NCBI GenBank assembly: GCA_051294375.1
Contig: CM119263.1
Span: 18,376,628-18,440,627, forward strand
Direction of reading: 5' to 3'
Source: Paraspadella gotoi
Lineage: Eukaryota; Chaetognatha
DNA: 64,000 nucleotides
Every line of letters starts with the position of its first letter. The stretch's first letter is position 1. Both the position numbers and the translations under genes were made by a program. The notes below the pieces were generated by a model. The model was not told the DNA's origin and did not search any database. It worked only from the letters and a program-made list of their open reading frames with translations. Of this stretch, positions 37,427 through 48,860 are shown one piece after another.

Positions 37427-37581
37427 ACATCTATACATCTATACATCTATACATCTATACATCTATATATCTAGCTATCTTCATACGTATATGTATATAC
37501 TTATATAGCTATAAGCGTATAATATGAAAAAATGTCGACGTGCCAGTCGTGTCATACAGTAAATCTCGTGAATCTTTCACC
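35727..37581 (+). repeat. Duplicated block Z, copy B
   Basis: Matches 43591-45822. AT-rich, with frames that are Phe-rich or Lys-rich only. It ends at CTTTCACC, directly at the gap. It carries the clean ATCT repeat at 37373. No gene recognised. Confidence 0.9.
37373..37470. repeat. Compound (ATCT)13-(ATACATCT)~5 microsatellite
   Basis: Perfect ATCT tetranucleotides (37373-37426) pass into an 8-bp ATACATCT higher-order repeat to about 37470. In block Z copy C (about 45585-45720) the same place is scrambled by indels. Confidence 0.95.
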
Positions 37582-37606
37582 NNNNNNNNNNNNNNNNNNN
37601 NNNNNN
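37582..37606. other. Assembly gap, 25 N
   Basis: Exactly 25 N between the end of block Z copy B and the start of block X copy 2. Confidence 0.99.
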
Positions 37607-38037
37607 TGGATGTCTCCCCCTCGCCCCTTCCACTCAGTACCGTTTCCGCTTTAGCCGAGATTCGCCGTAAATCGAGTTTGTTTTATCGTCTTTTTACTGT
37701 ATTTTTCCTCGCGCGGTCCACCCGCTTTGGGAAGATACAGTTGCGACGACGACGACGACGACCCGACAACGAAAGAGAACTTTTATTTGTTTACATCGGC
37801 GCAGGCCACTCGTAAACAACCCCACAACCTTTATCACCGCCCCCGCTCCCTCCGCTTTCCGGTTTCGCAATCGAACTAACATTTCCGTCATCGCAAGCGT
37901 CATTTACAAACGCACAAACGCACAAACACAACCGTCACAACGCGTCAAAAACCCGATTCCACCGCAAGCATCACCACAACCTCACTACGAAAATCGCCCA
38001 GCGGCGTTTTTGAGCCAAAATTCAATATTACATTTCT

Positions 38038-38085
<48 letters not shown>

Positions 38086-38733
38086 ACTCTCTTCTCTCTC
38101 TCTCTCTCCGCCAATCATTACAAAACGAAAGCGACGCCTATCGTCGTTTTTTTTTTTTTTCGGGTTTAACGAATTTTTTGGCTCCCGGCTTAAAACCAAA
38201 AATCATTTCTATTTCCGGAAAATTCAATTTTTTCCTTCTTTTTGGTTATTTGTCATTTTATCTTTCAACACTATGTATTATTGCCTCGAGAGATTTTCAA
38301 TCTGAGCTTTTTTAATTTTTAATTATTTTTCACTTCACACCTTTTTACTATGATCGGAGAGCAGACCAAATTCTAGAGGGAAAAGAACCAGGTCTGCAAG
38401 CAAGAACTTCCCTTGAGTGTAGGCAACGTTGATGTCAACAATGCCGACGATCGCAAATGGGCCATGGAACCACATGGATCCAAAACTCCGAGCTGAACCT
38501 AGCCAGTGAATTCCTCAGCTCATGAATTTTATCCTTGTCTTTTTTTTGGGACAGATATTTTCAAATAACGTTTCGTTTTAAAGATTTTAACCATTAGAAT
38601 TATTATCGCAGAGAACTAACGCTACGGAATCTACGCTAAAGCAAAATGTTCGCAGAAGGAGAGACGTGAAAAAAGTAACAAGGAACCAAGTTCACGTCTC
38701 CAGCCTTTTAACCCCATTTTCTCTCGTCGTTCG

Positions 38734-38775
<42 letters not shown>

Positions 38776-39322
38776 GTCGTCGGTCGTTCGTTTCTCCCTC
38801 CTTTTTCCCCGTCTCACTGTTTTCGTTAACGTTCATTCCAATGCGAGTTGTGAGCGTTTTCGTCCAAGGATTAAATACGTTCTATTTCTGTGTAACTATT
38901 AAAAGGTAATTTTTTTCATTTTACTTAATACTTTCTTTTTATTTTGAGTTACTATATTGCAGGAATAAATAATGTATGTACTTATGGAAAATTCCTTCCT
39001 TTAATACTTATTCTCTCGGCTCTCGTATAAATCAGCAAAACTCTCGCTTTAATTTCTATCTCTTATTCGAGTTTCCTCTTCCCTCGACCCGAATGCACTG
39101 AAGGTCGCATCCGGCCTCGCGCATCGCCCCGTGATTTCCGCCTCTTCCATCGATTTTGTCCCAGATTCTGTCCAGATTCTGCTTCGGCGTAAATGCCACT
39201 GGCTCACTGGTTCACTGCCAGTCGCCGTTGTTATGGACCGATAAAGTTTCTCTATTTCTCTTCTTTCCTCTGTCGCATAGCAGGGTGAAATTAGTAAAAG
39301 TTTTAATCATTATTTAACTCTT

Positions 39323-39410
<88 letters not shown>

Positions 39411-39462
39411 CCTTTCCACTGTCGCATAGCTGGGTGGAATAGTTAAAGTTTTATCATTATTT

Positions 39463-39541
<79 letters not shown>

Positions 39542-40460
39542 ATGTTCTGCTGCCCATAACCCTTTTCCTGATTAGAACAGACCAGTACGTCAGAATCACA
39601 CTTTATTTTCTTTTTTAAAACTAACCTTTCGGCCCTCTGATTCTTGCTAGCCCGAAGACATTAAAATGTTAACGATAATCATAATGGTAAAAAATAACTC
39701 TTGAATTAAACCTTCTAAATACGGACATTTCTTGTTTTTGAAATAAGGTTAGCCATATCTCGCGTAGTAGGTATCATCGCTCTTTTCCTCTCAGTTTTCC
39801 CGTCTATCTTCTGTTTGAATATTTTTATGGTTAACTTTTCGCGCCGCTTTTCAATTCGGCACCGCGGGCGGCGCCCGCCGCTTTTCAATTCCTCGATTGA
39901 GCGGCGCGCGAAGAAGCGCCGAGTCCGTAAAACAAGCGAGTTTCATTCGTGCCGCTCTCGCTTTTATCTCTTTCCTCTTTTCGTCGCTTCCTCGTCAAGT
40001 TTATTGCCACGCCACGATGGCGTCGTTTGCCAGGCGTTTTATTGTTCGCATTCCGTTTTAGTCTTTTAAAGATGATTGTAGGTTTCTATATCTATCTGCT
40101 ATCTACCTAATTTTCACGGGAAACTTTTTCTCGTAATGGTTTCAACAAATTCCAAATGAGTTAAATCCATATTTTCTTCAAAATGAAATAAAATTCTTAA
40201 AGAGGTAAATTTATCAATCTTTTCTTTATTAAGACTCATACTTTTTTATCATATCTTAATTTCTTTGTAAAATACAAAATTTTTTTTACCAACTCTCATG
40301 TGAATTTTTCTTTCTTCTAAAACGTAATTCTTCACTTTCTCAAGTTTTAAGATTTCATTTTGTACGGAAGAAATATAAAATTACGACTTTTCAAGAGTTT
40401 CATTTTTGTACTCGTTTCCTTTTTTTTTAATATCTCTTCAAATTGTTTTGCCACTTTGCC
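37607..40460 (+). repeat. Duplicated block X, copy 2
   Basis: Second copy of 26012-28853. It lacks about 60 bp near 38345. It carries an extra tandem duplication: the TGTCGCATAGC...TTTAACTC segment plus CT tract occurs at about 39270-39407 and again at 39413-39537. The frames are repeat-encoded; no gene. Confidence 0.93.
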
Positions 40461-41326
40461 AAGCTTTCACGAGAGATTTCGATACGCAACGTCGCGTCCA
40501 AAACGTGGACAGCGAAAAACATTTAAATCACTCATTGGGTACCAGTAGTTTAGTGAACTCTGCGCCTTCAGAATATTTAATCATTATCCTACTAATTTTT
40601 AAAAAAATAAAAGCAACGGATTCTTTTACGAGCCATCCTTAAATTTTTTTTTCTATTTCACTGCTGATTGCGAAATTGAAAATTAATAATAGACACAGAC
40701 GAAAAGGCAAAGAACGCGAGAGAGATAGTACGTTAACTACCCCTCCTCTTTCCACTCGCGTCACATGAGCATTAAGAAAATGCTGCTTCTGCAAATAAAA
40801 AAAAAGAAGAAAAAAACAAATCATTCGATTCCCTTTTGTTTAATTTTTGCTCCGAATCGCACTTTTGTCGCTCGCCAGGAGATGTCGTCCTCCGATGTCA
40901 TACTATGCCATGTCAACGCTGTGTCTCTCTCCTCTACCCTCTCTCTCTCTCTCTCTAGTCTTCTCTCTCTCTCTCTCTCTCTTCTCTCTCCTCTCTCTCC
41001 TCTCTCTCTCTCTCTCTTTCCGCTTTTAACAAATATTTTGTCCAATTTAACACCATAAAAAGTTTTATAACTGTTAAAATAAGATTTAACTAATTACTTA
41101 TCTAATGTTTTCGCTTTTGGTCGCCACGAATTTATAATTGAATTCTTCGGGCAGATTCCACTGGAACGACCAAGTTTTCGTGCTCAGACAAAAAATCCTT
41201 TATCATAATCTCTTTCTTTTCTTTTTTCCAAATGGTCTTCTACGAAAATTTTTCTTATTTCGCCACTCTATTCTTTTTGGGTTTTTGTTTTTTTCTTTCT
41301 TATCTCTTCTTTCTTTCTTTCTTTCT

Positions 41327-41357
<31 letters not shown>

Positions 41358-43533
41358 TTTCTCTTCTTTTTTTCTTTGGTCTTTCTTTCGTCTTGCTTCC
41401 GTTCCTCCTTCCTTCCTCCTTCTTCTTCCTTCCTTCCTTCCTTCCTTCCTCCCTCCTTCCTATCCTTCCTTTCTTCTTCCATTCCTTCCTGCCTTGCTTC
41501 TTTTTTCTTTCCATCACTTTAGCTTGCGTTTCTCTCTTTTCCTCCAATCAGAAACGGTCGACCCAATCATAGAAGATCTCTCTGGCCCGAATCTCAAAAT
41601 GGATCGTCTGTCGACATTCTAACCGTTATCAGAGAGGACAAGTCCGTCGTTATTGCCATGGACAAATTCTTTCCCTCACCCCCCCCTCGTTGCTGAAGAA
41701 TCTCAAATCACGTTTTTGCCCAATTATTTTTTTTTTTTGGGACAAAAAAAGGAAAAAAGTTGTAAATCACTCGTAAGCGAAATATATGACGCCGACAGAA
41801 CGCGACCCTTCTCGCCTTTCTTGTTGGATATTGGGACAATATCGGGTCGCGAATATTTATTAAAATGAAAACACTGTTTTCGATTCTCAGAAAAGGGATT
41901 TTTTAATTTACATTTTTTTTGTTCTTTTTTTTAACATTTTCCTTCTTTTTTTTCCTTTGTTCGGTATTTTTTGCTCTCTTTCTTGGCTTTTCGTTTCTTA
42001 TCCAAACCTTTCTTTCCAACCCTTTCAACCGTTTTTTTAATCCTTTATCTTTATTCGTTCTTAAGATTTTTTATTTCTTACACTTTTTCCCTCTTTCTTT
42101 TCTATTTCGCTCATCTTTTGTCTTCTATCAATTCTCCCATCTCCCTCCTTTTTATCTCCGCCGAATTCTACTCCTCTTTCTTTTTTCCTTTTTCCCAATG
42201 CATGGAGTTATCGATGTTTAATATTCATTGACGCACCATCCTCTGTTCTTATCATCGAAACCTTTTCTATTCACGTTTTCTTTTCGTTGTTTTCGCTTTA
42301 TCAATTATGTAATCTATCGATAAATATAATGAATGGTTTTCATGTGACGCTCCCTGGCATATTTCAGTCGGATTGGATCTATTCAAATATTATAACGAAC
42401 ACGCAACATCATTTAACGAGGCTCCTTGCCTGCGACTTTCCATTATCCTCAAAGAATCTCCTTCTTCTCCCAGCCATTCCCGATTCCATTTCTCATTCTT
42501 AATCCAGTTCATCTATCTCAATCATCGTTATTGTCATAACCGGCTTTACAATACGAACGACGTTGGCCACCGATTTTCCGAAGACGGCGGGAAAACAAAA
42601 CAAATCCCACGACAATGCAAACATAATTGCCACAAAAGTATAATTATGACATTTGCAAGTGAGGATAGACATTATCCTGGAAAACTTCTGTACAAGCTCA
42701 AGACATTAAATTAAGCAAAATGTGATTTATCTGCATTAAGCATCTTCTAGATTTTGCAATATACGCAAAAAAATAAAATTGAGTAGCTCGCCTACAACGA
42801 TGTACATATTCAGCACCGACACGGAAATATCCTCACTCAAGAAAGAGATCTGTTTTGCATAATGGAGCTCTACGTACGTCTCAATTCGCTCGCCCTCCTC
42901 TGGCACTCTGCCTCCTCCTCCTCCTCCTGCCTCCTCCCCTACCTTGCTCCTCCTCCTCCCTCCTATCCACCGGTGCTTCCTCGTCTACTTTGACCTTTTT
43001 CGACCTCCTGACTTCTTTTTGCTCCTACCTTTTTTGTCCTCTTCACCGGTCTTGTCCCTCTGACCTTCATTGTTCCTTATGACCTTCTCCTGGTCCTCTG
43101 GACTATTTTGTTCTTATTAACCACAACTTTTTTTCCAATCACTTATCTTTTTATTCTGTTAATTTTTCTGCTTTCGTTTAGTCTTTTCAACCTCTAATCT
43201 CATCCTAGTCTCTTTAATATCTTCCGTTTCTGCAAACTTCTTCTTTCCATCTCGGAGCTCGCGGTCCTCGCCCCAAATGGCCATTGTCTCTCAACTCGTA
43301 AAAATCCCGCCCCTTCCTCGCCCCACGCAGAAATTCCCATTTCATAGTCTTTCACCCTCCCCCCGGTCACCTCTTCATTGTTCCAGACTCGTGTGGCGGA
43401 ACACCGACGTAGGAATCAAACAAGTCTATTTCGTTGTCCCTTCATTTGCTTCGAATCTGGCATCACGGCCGGCTCATTTCTTCGGGTGCCCGTTCAGACG
43501 ACAAGTGCATGTCTCATCTCTCTCCTTTCTCTT

Positions 43534-43569
<36 letters not shown>

Positions 43570-43590
43570 ACTCTCCTCTCGTTTCTCTCC
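40461..43590 (+). repeat. Duplicated block Y, copy C (error-rich)
   Basis: Third copy of block Y. It has many more single-base insertions than copies A and B, for example in the T-rich region 41880-42200 and around 42340-42840, which suggests poorly polished sequence. It ends in a CT tract at 43520-43590. No gene. Confidence 0.9.
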
Positions 43591-45822
43591 TCTAGTTACG
43601 GTCAAAACGAAATCCTCTTAGATATCACTGATAAGGTGCAATCTTCTCCCAAAAATCTATTTTCACGCGTCCTCTTTAAATATCTGGAATGCACATTTCC
43701 TCGTTTTTATCTTATACTAAATGCGTTATCACGATACTACAGATGGACTCTTACCGTTTTTTAATCAGCTTTCTTATTCTATTTTTTCTATTTTTCACCA
43801 TTAACCTATACTATGCAAAAATTTCAAGTCATAACAAAATCCTACAGTTGTAGTATTTTATTATTGCATTCAGAACAAATCGATCAAATTTTAGGTATGC
43901 AAAAGGATTAAAAAATATGCTATTTAAGACGAAGCCAGCCGTCCCCTAGTAAAAGATAGATACTGAGAACATGCAGAAACTAATTATCCTTCTTAGTTTA
44001 ATTTTTCTTGAAGTTTTTTTTCCTCTTTTTTATACTTCATTATTTTATGGTGTTTCACGTTTTTAGTTTCTCTCTATCAAATTTATTGATCTCCATGTTT
44101 ACACTTTTTATGGCCACGAATTTCTATATTTACTTTCTCTTTTATCGATCTGGTCCTTTTTTCATCAGTTCTATTTTTTAACTCAAAACAGATAAAAAGC
44201 CTTACTTATTCTTTCTAAAATTTTTTAAATATTATTTTGAATCAATTTACACAGTATCCTTTCAATTCGCCTCTTTCTTGTCTTTTTCTTTCGTTTGTTT
44301 ATCTCGTTCTTCCCATCTTTGTTGGTCGACCCGTTTTACCTTCTTTCATACTGTTTTTTATATTATTATTTATACAATATACACCCGTATCCTAATCCTA
44401 AATACTGTCAGTGTCTCCGCATTCGTTTTTAAAACTCAAGTAAGATACTATAAAGTATCAACAGTGATGAATGCATAGAGAGGAAAATATATGTGACGAC
44501 AAAAAAAAAGGGAACGAGAACAAAAGATTGAAAATCTGGCGCTACAAAGCAATAAAAAGGAATAAAAAGAATAAAAAAAAAAAGAAAATTTTAAATAAAC
44601 TTACGGAAAACTGGAACTGCGTGAGACAGAAAACCATAATTGAGCCGAGAGAACAATCAAAGAATAAAATCTCTAAAAAGAGAAGAAATAAAAAAAAAGT
44701 AAAAGAGTAGAAGTAAAAACTGAAACTATTTCGACTGCGATTTTAAAACAAAAACCAAAAGAATATCCACTACAAACCAAACAACAACAATCAGTAACCA
44801 CCAGACAAACCAACTCCACCAACTAAAAATCGCTTTACGAACGAAAAAATAAACGTCGAATTCCCGACAACAAAGAAACAAAAATGGAGGGAACACAAAT
44901 CAGCACCGCGCTGAACAAATCACCGCCTCCTGAATTCCAAGGCGGCACCAAAAACTGCGCGTTATTATTTCCCGCGCACCCACCAGCGTATTTCAAAAAA
45001 CCCACGAATCCCACTCCCCTTACTGCCTCCCCCCGCAAAAAAAAGTCGATAAAAGGAGATGACAAAAGAGGGAGGAGCCAAAGGTTTCGGGCAAAAACAC
45101 GAAAACCCATGATTCCAGGCACCGCGACGTTCGAACGAAGAGAAACGGCCGGATAAAAACGAATGAAAAAAGAAACGAAATATCTTCGACGAAAAACTCG
45201 ATACTTGCACCTCATCAGACGCTTCGACTTTTGTCGTCGGCTACAACACACAAACAAAAAAGGAACAAAAAAAAAAGGAATTATTGTTTTCTTGCCATCA
45301 GCGACTTCCCTTTTCGCCCAAAAAGAGGAATGGACACGCACAATTGCGCCTATATTTCTTCTGCTCTCACGACTTTTTTTCTTCCTTACTCTGCCTTGGC
45401 TGTGCGTATTTTGTTTTTTCTCGCAAGCCGGGTATGCGCAGAGTTGTTTTCGGTTGTTGTTTGTTTTTTTAATTTTGCGTTTGTTAGTTTTACAGTAGTG
45501 ATTTTTTAGTGTTTCAAAAGCCGATGGACCATAAATCTGATTAATGTGACTTGGAGTTTGTAAGTGTTTCCCCGACCGTCGGGTCTATCTATCGTATTTT
45601 ATCTACTAATACTAATCTAATATCTACTATCTAATCATCACATAATCTATTACCATCCATCATCATATACATCTTACATCTTACATCGCACATCTCTAGC
45701 TGATCTTCTACTAGCGTATAGTACGTATTACTACTATATAGTCTATAAAGCGTTATAATGATGAAAAAAATGCTCGACGTGCCAGTCGTGTCATAGCAGT
45801 AAATCTCGCTTGAATCTTTCAC
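43591..45822 (+). repeat. Duplicated block Z, copy C, with a ~255-bp insertion
   Basis: Copy of 35727-37581, again error-rich. Relative to copy B it contains about 255 extra bases at roughly 43656-43910, between CTCCCAAAAA and AAAAATATGC. The match resumes at the equivalent of 35833 and runs to CTTTCACC at 45822. Beyond that point this copy alone continues. Confidence 0.88.
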
Positions 45823-45942
45823 CTTCGAAATCTGCAATGAACCTTTACAACCCACCCACGCATTCCTTTTTTTTTCGTCGGATGCGATTGCACTTTTCGC
45901 AAGCAGCCCACGTTCGCCAGATTCCGCCCTCGTTCGCTCCAT
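45823..45942 (-). CDS. Candidate first exon, 40 codons, unknown
   Basis: I do not recognise it. A true ATG at 45942-45940 has A at -3 and G at +4. The frame reads 40 codons of mixed, charged composition (MERTRAESGERGLLAKSAIA... ending KGSLQISK) and reaches CGAAG followed by GTGAAAG, a plausible 5' splice donor at 45822-45821. It is directly adjacent to the boundary of block Z, outside the duplication. Without splicing the frame continues into AT-rich, unlikely sequence. No downstream exon was identified on the minus strand. Confidence 0.2.
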
Positions 45943-46716
45943 ATTAAAATTTTAAGTCACCTGGTCGGTTTGCCGGAGGCGGCTGCAAAGAAAGCAAGGT
46001 AAGGGAAGTACGGTCGGGGAGTAAGTGCGAAAAGTAAGTCAAATCTGGGAAGTCTTTCGTCTTGTCGTCGCTTCCGTCTTCGTCGTCGTCTCTGTCGTCG
46101 TCGTCGTCGTCGTCGTCTTTCCATCTTTGCTTTTTCTTGCAAAAACTATATATATTAGCATTTTCCTATTTTGTCATCGCTTCACTTCAGTCTCTTGCAT
46201 TTTTGCTTTTTTACTTTTCTTTTATTCATTTCTTCTTTTCCTTACTTTTCTTTCAGCTGAAAAAAATTGGTTCCCAGTCGAGAAAGGGCATACTTACATA
46301 TGGTAAGTGGCATCAAATAAAATCGCAGTTGTCAAATGAGAATATTTCCGGAAACCAGACTCAAGGGCAGAGGCCCGGAAAGAAGGCGAATGAATAATCA
46401 ATTTATTCTATATTCTTTTTAAATTTTATATGTCTTAAACTGAACAAGTGGTCCACATGAAGGCATAATAATATTTTGAATATATATGTATGTAGTAAAA
46501 TATCGGTATTAAGTAATTACCATGATGGAAAAAAAATGTATTCGGCAACTTTCACATACTATTTTTTGCAATTTTAATGTAAGATCAAAAAAATAATATT
46601 TAGATATTCAAAAACTTAAGCCTTTTATAATTTATATGTGCTGTGTTTCGTTTACGTACGATAAAAAAATGTAAGAGTACTATGTAAATAGACGCAATTG
46701 ATATTGGATGATTGAT
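45943..46716. other. Single-copy DNA with a TCG tract
   Basis: A TCG-rich block lies at 46062-46112, then AT-rich sequence to 46716. Nothing else recognised. Confidence 0.6.
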
Positions 46717-46824
46717 ATGATCTTGACTTTGGCTGAGAATGGGAGGCGGAAAGCGCGAAATCCAAAAGCGAATGATGCCAAGAATTTTTACAGCGATTTC
46801 AAGAGCAATTTAATCAACGCGTAA
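46717..46824 (+). CDS. Candidate 35-aa ORF or decayed exon, unknown
   Basis: Starts at ATG 46717 and reads MILTLAENGRRKARNPK... to a TAA at 46822. The same phase then stays open with similar composition (SKGTFNPISKLFISRSNSRS) to a second stop at about 46903. Mixed composition on either side of one stop could mean a decayed exon or simply chance. I see no splice sites that I trust. Confidence 0.12.
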   Translation: MILTLAENGRRKARNPKANDAKNFYSDFKSNLINA

Positions 46825-47050
46825 TCAAAAGGAACGTTCAATCCAATATCCAAGTTATTCATATCAAGAAGCAATTCTCGCAGTTATAAAATGCGTTTTT
46901 AATAGAGAGATTACCTAAAAAAAAGTAAACAAAACAATGTTAAATATTTAAATGTCTTTATTTTGCAAATCGCTGTATAGATCTTCCTTAAAATACGTCT
47001 AGGACTGTTTAATGCTCCCTGGTCTTTCTCTTCTCGTTATAAACGAGCCT

Positions 47051-47104
47051 TATCCAATGGGCGTGTCATCGAAACGGCACCGGGCGCGTCGTCGCCATGG
47101 AAAC
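47051..47104 (+). promoter_or_regulatory. Promoter-like patch: CCAAT box plus X-box-like site
   Basis: CCAATGGG starts at 47054, and GTCGCCATGGAAAC at 47091-47104 fits the RFX X-box pattern (GTNNCC-ATGGNAAC). The patch is CpG-rich, unlike its AT-rich flanks. No transcription unit was identified next to it; the SINE on the minus strand lies 160 bp downstream. Confidence 0.35.
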
Positions 47105-47264
47105 GAAAAGTATTGACGCGACAAATCAACCCGTCGGCCGACGATCCGTCGCGTTGTTGACTTCGTCGTCGTTAATGTTGTGGTTGTCGGTTGTCATTTT
47201 ATCTTTGTAATTATAAAAAAAAAAATTAGTTTATGAGGAGTAATATTGTAATTATAAAAGACAT

Positions 47265-47447
47265 ACAAAGCCTTGAACGCATCATTTTATTTATGGACCA
47301 AAACACCGAGCCACATTTTTAACCCATGGTACAGACATCTACCAAAATCGATGAAAACATGACTTGTTGAAATCTGGAACAGCAGGTCTCGAACTCGACA
47401 TTTACCGACCAATCTCCGATTCGCAAACCCGCTGAGCCGCGTCGACC
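47265..47447 (-). mobile_element. tRNA-derived SINE
   Basis: On the minus strand GGCTCAGCGGGT (47427-47438) matches a tRNA A box, and GAGTTCGAGACC (47385-47396) matches a B box, about 42 bases apart, as in a type 2 Pol III promoter. The tRNA-like head (about 47375-47447) is followed by roughly 110 bp of unrelated body and then an AT-rich tail. This is the architecture of a SINE rather than a functional tRNA gene: I cannot pair an acceptor stem or identify an anticodon arm. Ends are approximate. Confidence 0.65.
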
Positions 47448-48140
47448 GGCGTCGTTACTTCACTGGGCGACGGCGCGGCGCGATGCAGCAAAGCGGCACC
47501 ATTCGACGAAGCGGCGTCGCCGGCGCCCTTTATTGAAGCCAACGATCATCACATAAAAACTTCAATTCCAGAATTTCAAACGAGATAAGCAGAAAGATGA
47601 ATGGATGGATGGATACAAAAAGGAAAGAGGGAGGAAGGAGGAGGGAGGAGGGAGAAATGCCGGAAAGCACGGAATGGGTGAGAAGAGAGAGAGAAGAGAA
47701 GAGAGAAGAGGAGAGAGAAGAGAGAGAGAGAGAGAGAGAAATATCATGGGTGCTTTGCCATAAGTGAACAGATGGTGACGGAAATTTCAAGATGACCCTG
47801 AGTTTAAGCCAACCGTGATGTGATGAAGGAAAAAGTTTATGTGGAAGACATGAAGAAAGAAAGAAAAAATACCCCAATGAAAACATCAAGAAAGAAAGAA
47901 CCAAGTAAGAGGGAAAGATAGACAAAAAGAAAGAAAAAAAAATAAAGGAAAAAATGAAGAAATGAAATATAAAAACTTATTTTTACCATCATATATACTA
48001 TTCTAAGTTGTGAATCCGAAAGTGGGACAATATATTCACTCGAGACCGACCCTGTGATTCATAAACGCGCGATGTGACCATCGAATCTGAGGAAACAAAA
48101 GAAAGAAAAGGTTTCGTCCGTGAAGCTGTGATTAGCGACG
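47448..48140. other. CpG-rich patch then purine-rich DNA
   Basis: 47440-47530 is CpG-rich. 47684-47740 is an interrupted GA tract, and 47850-47960 is rich in GAAAGAAA. No gene recognised. Confidence 0.55.
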
Positions 48141-48168
48141 GTGACTCGTGACTCGTGACTCGTGACTC
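48141..48168 (+). repeat. Four tandem GTGACTC heptamers
   Basis: Perfect 7-bp tandem repeat, four units. Each junction reads TGACTCG, one base from the AP-1 site TGACTCA. It may be a small regulatory cluster or a plain short repeat. Confidence 0.9.
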
Positions 48169-48649
48169 GAGGCAGAATTCTTATTCAGAGGTCGTCGATC
48201 TCCGTTTCGTCAAATCCTCCTTTTCGTCTCATCAAGCGACATTTCACTATTTTTTTTTGTCAATTGCCTCGGGCCTTTTTTTCAGGTCATTTTGCCATTC
48301 CATTTTTTCTTTGTTAGCTTTTAAGAACGAGTTCATCCAACGTCATCAACAAAGATCATAACATATCTGAGGTTTCCCGTTCAATACGATTCCATAATCT
48401 ATTCACAATTCAATCCTTTTTTCATAATTTTTCTCTGCGAATTCCATCTCAATTCCATTTCTATTTTCATCCATTCTTCTCTTCCTCATCTTCCTTCATC
48501 TTTCTCACGTTCTTTAGTCTCCTTTCGACCCAAGTGGCTCACGCGTGTGTCGGCCATTCTTTTCCTCATCCCCCCCTGCAGACCGAATCCACCCACCACC
48601 CACCACTCCCTGCAACACCCACTCTCCACCCCTAAAAAAAAAAAACTGC

Positions 48650-48860
48650 AGGCGATGGTCGTTCCCATTTATTCGCGTCTTCGTCGAAGTCGAGAGATCG
48701 CGAGTTCCGTCGCACGCGATTCGCGCGCGGCAGCCAATTCCGAGTGCTCGTGCGTCAACGTGCGCGATCGCACGCGCCTGACACGCGCGTATGCGATGTG
48801 CGGGATAGGGCGTGGACGTCGGGGAGCCTGGCGACGCGACCGGGGGAACGCAGTTTGATT
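48650..48860. promoter_or_regulatory. CpG-dense island
   Basis: Very high density of CG dinucleotides, including GCGCGATCGCACGCGC-type runs, between T-rich and AT-rich flanks. An open frame on the plus strand (ending at 48858) is Arg-rich and may be only a consequence of CpG content. Such islands often mark 5' ends of genes, but I cannot identify the gene. Confidence 0.35.
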
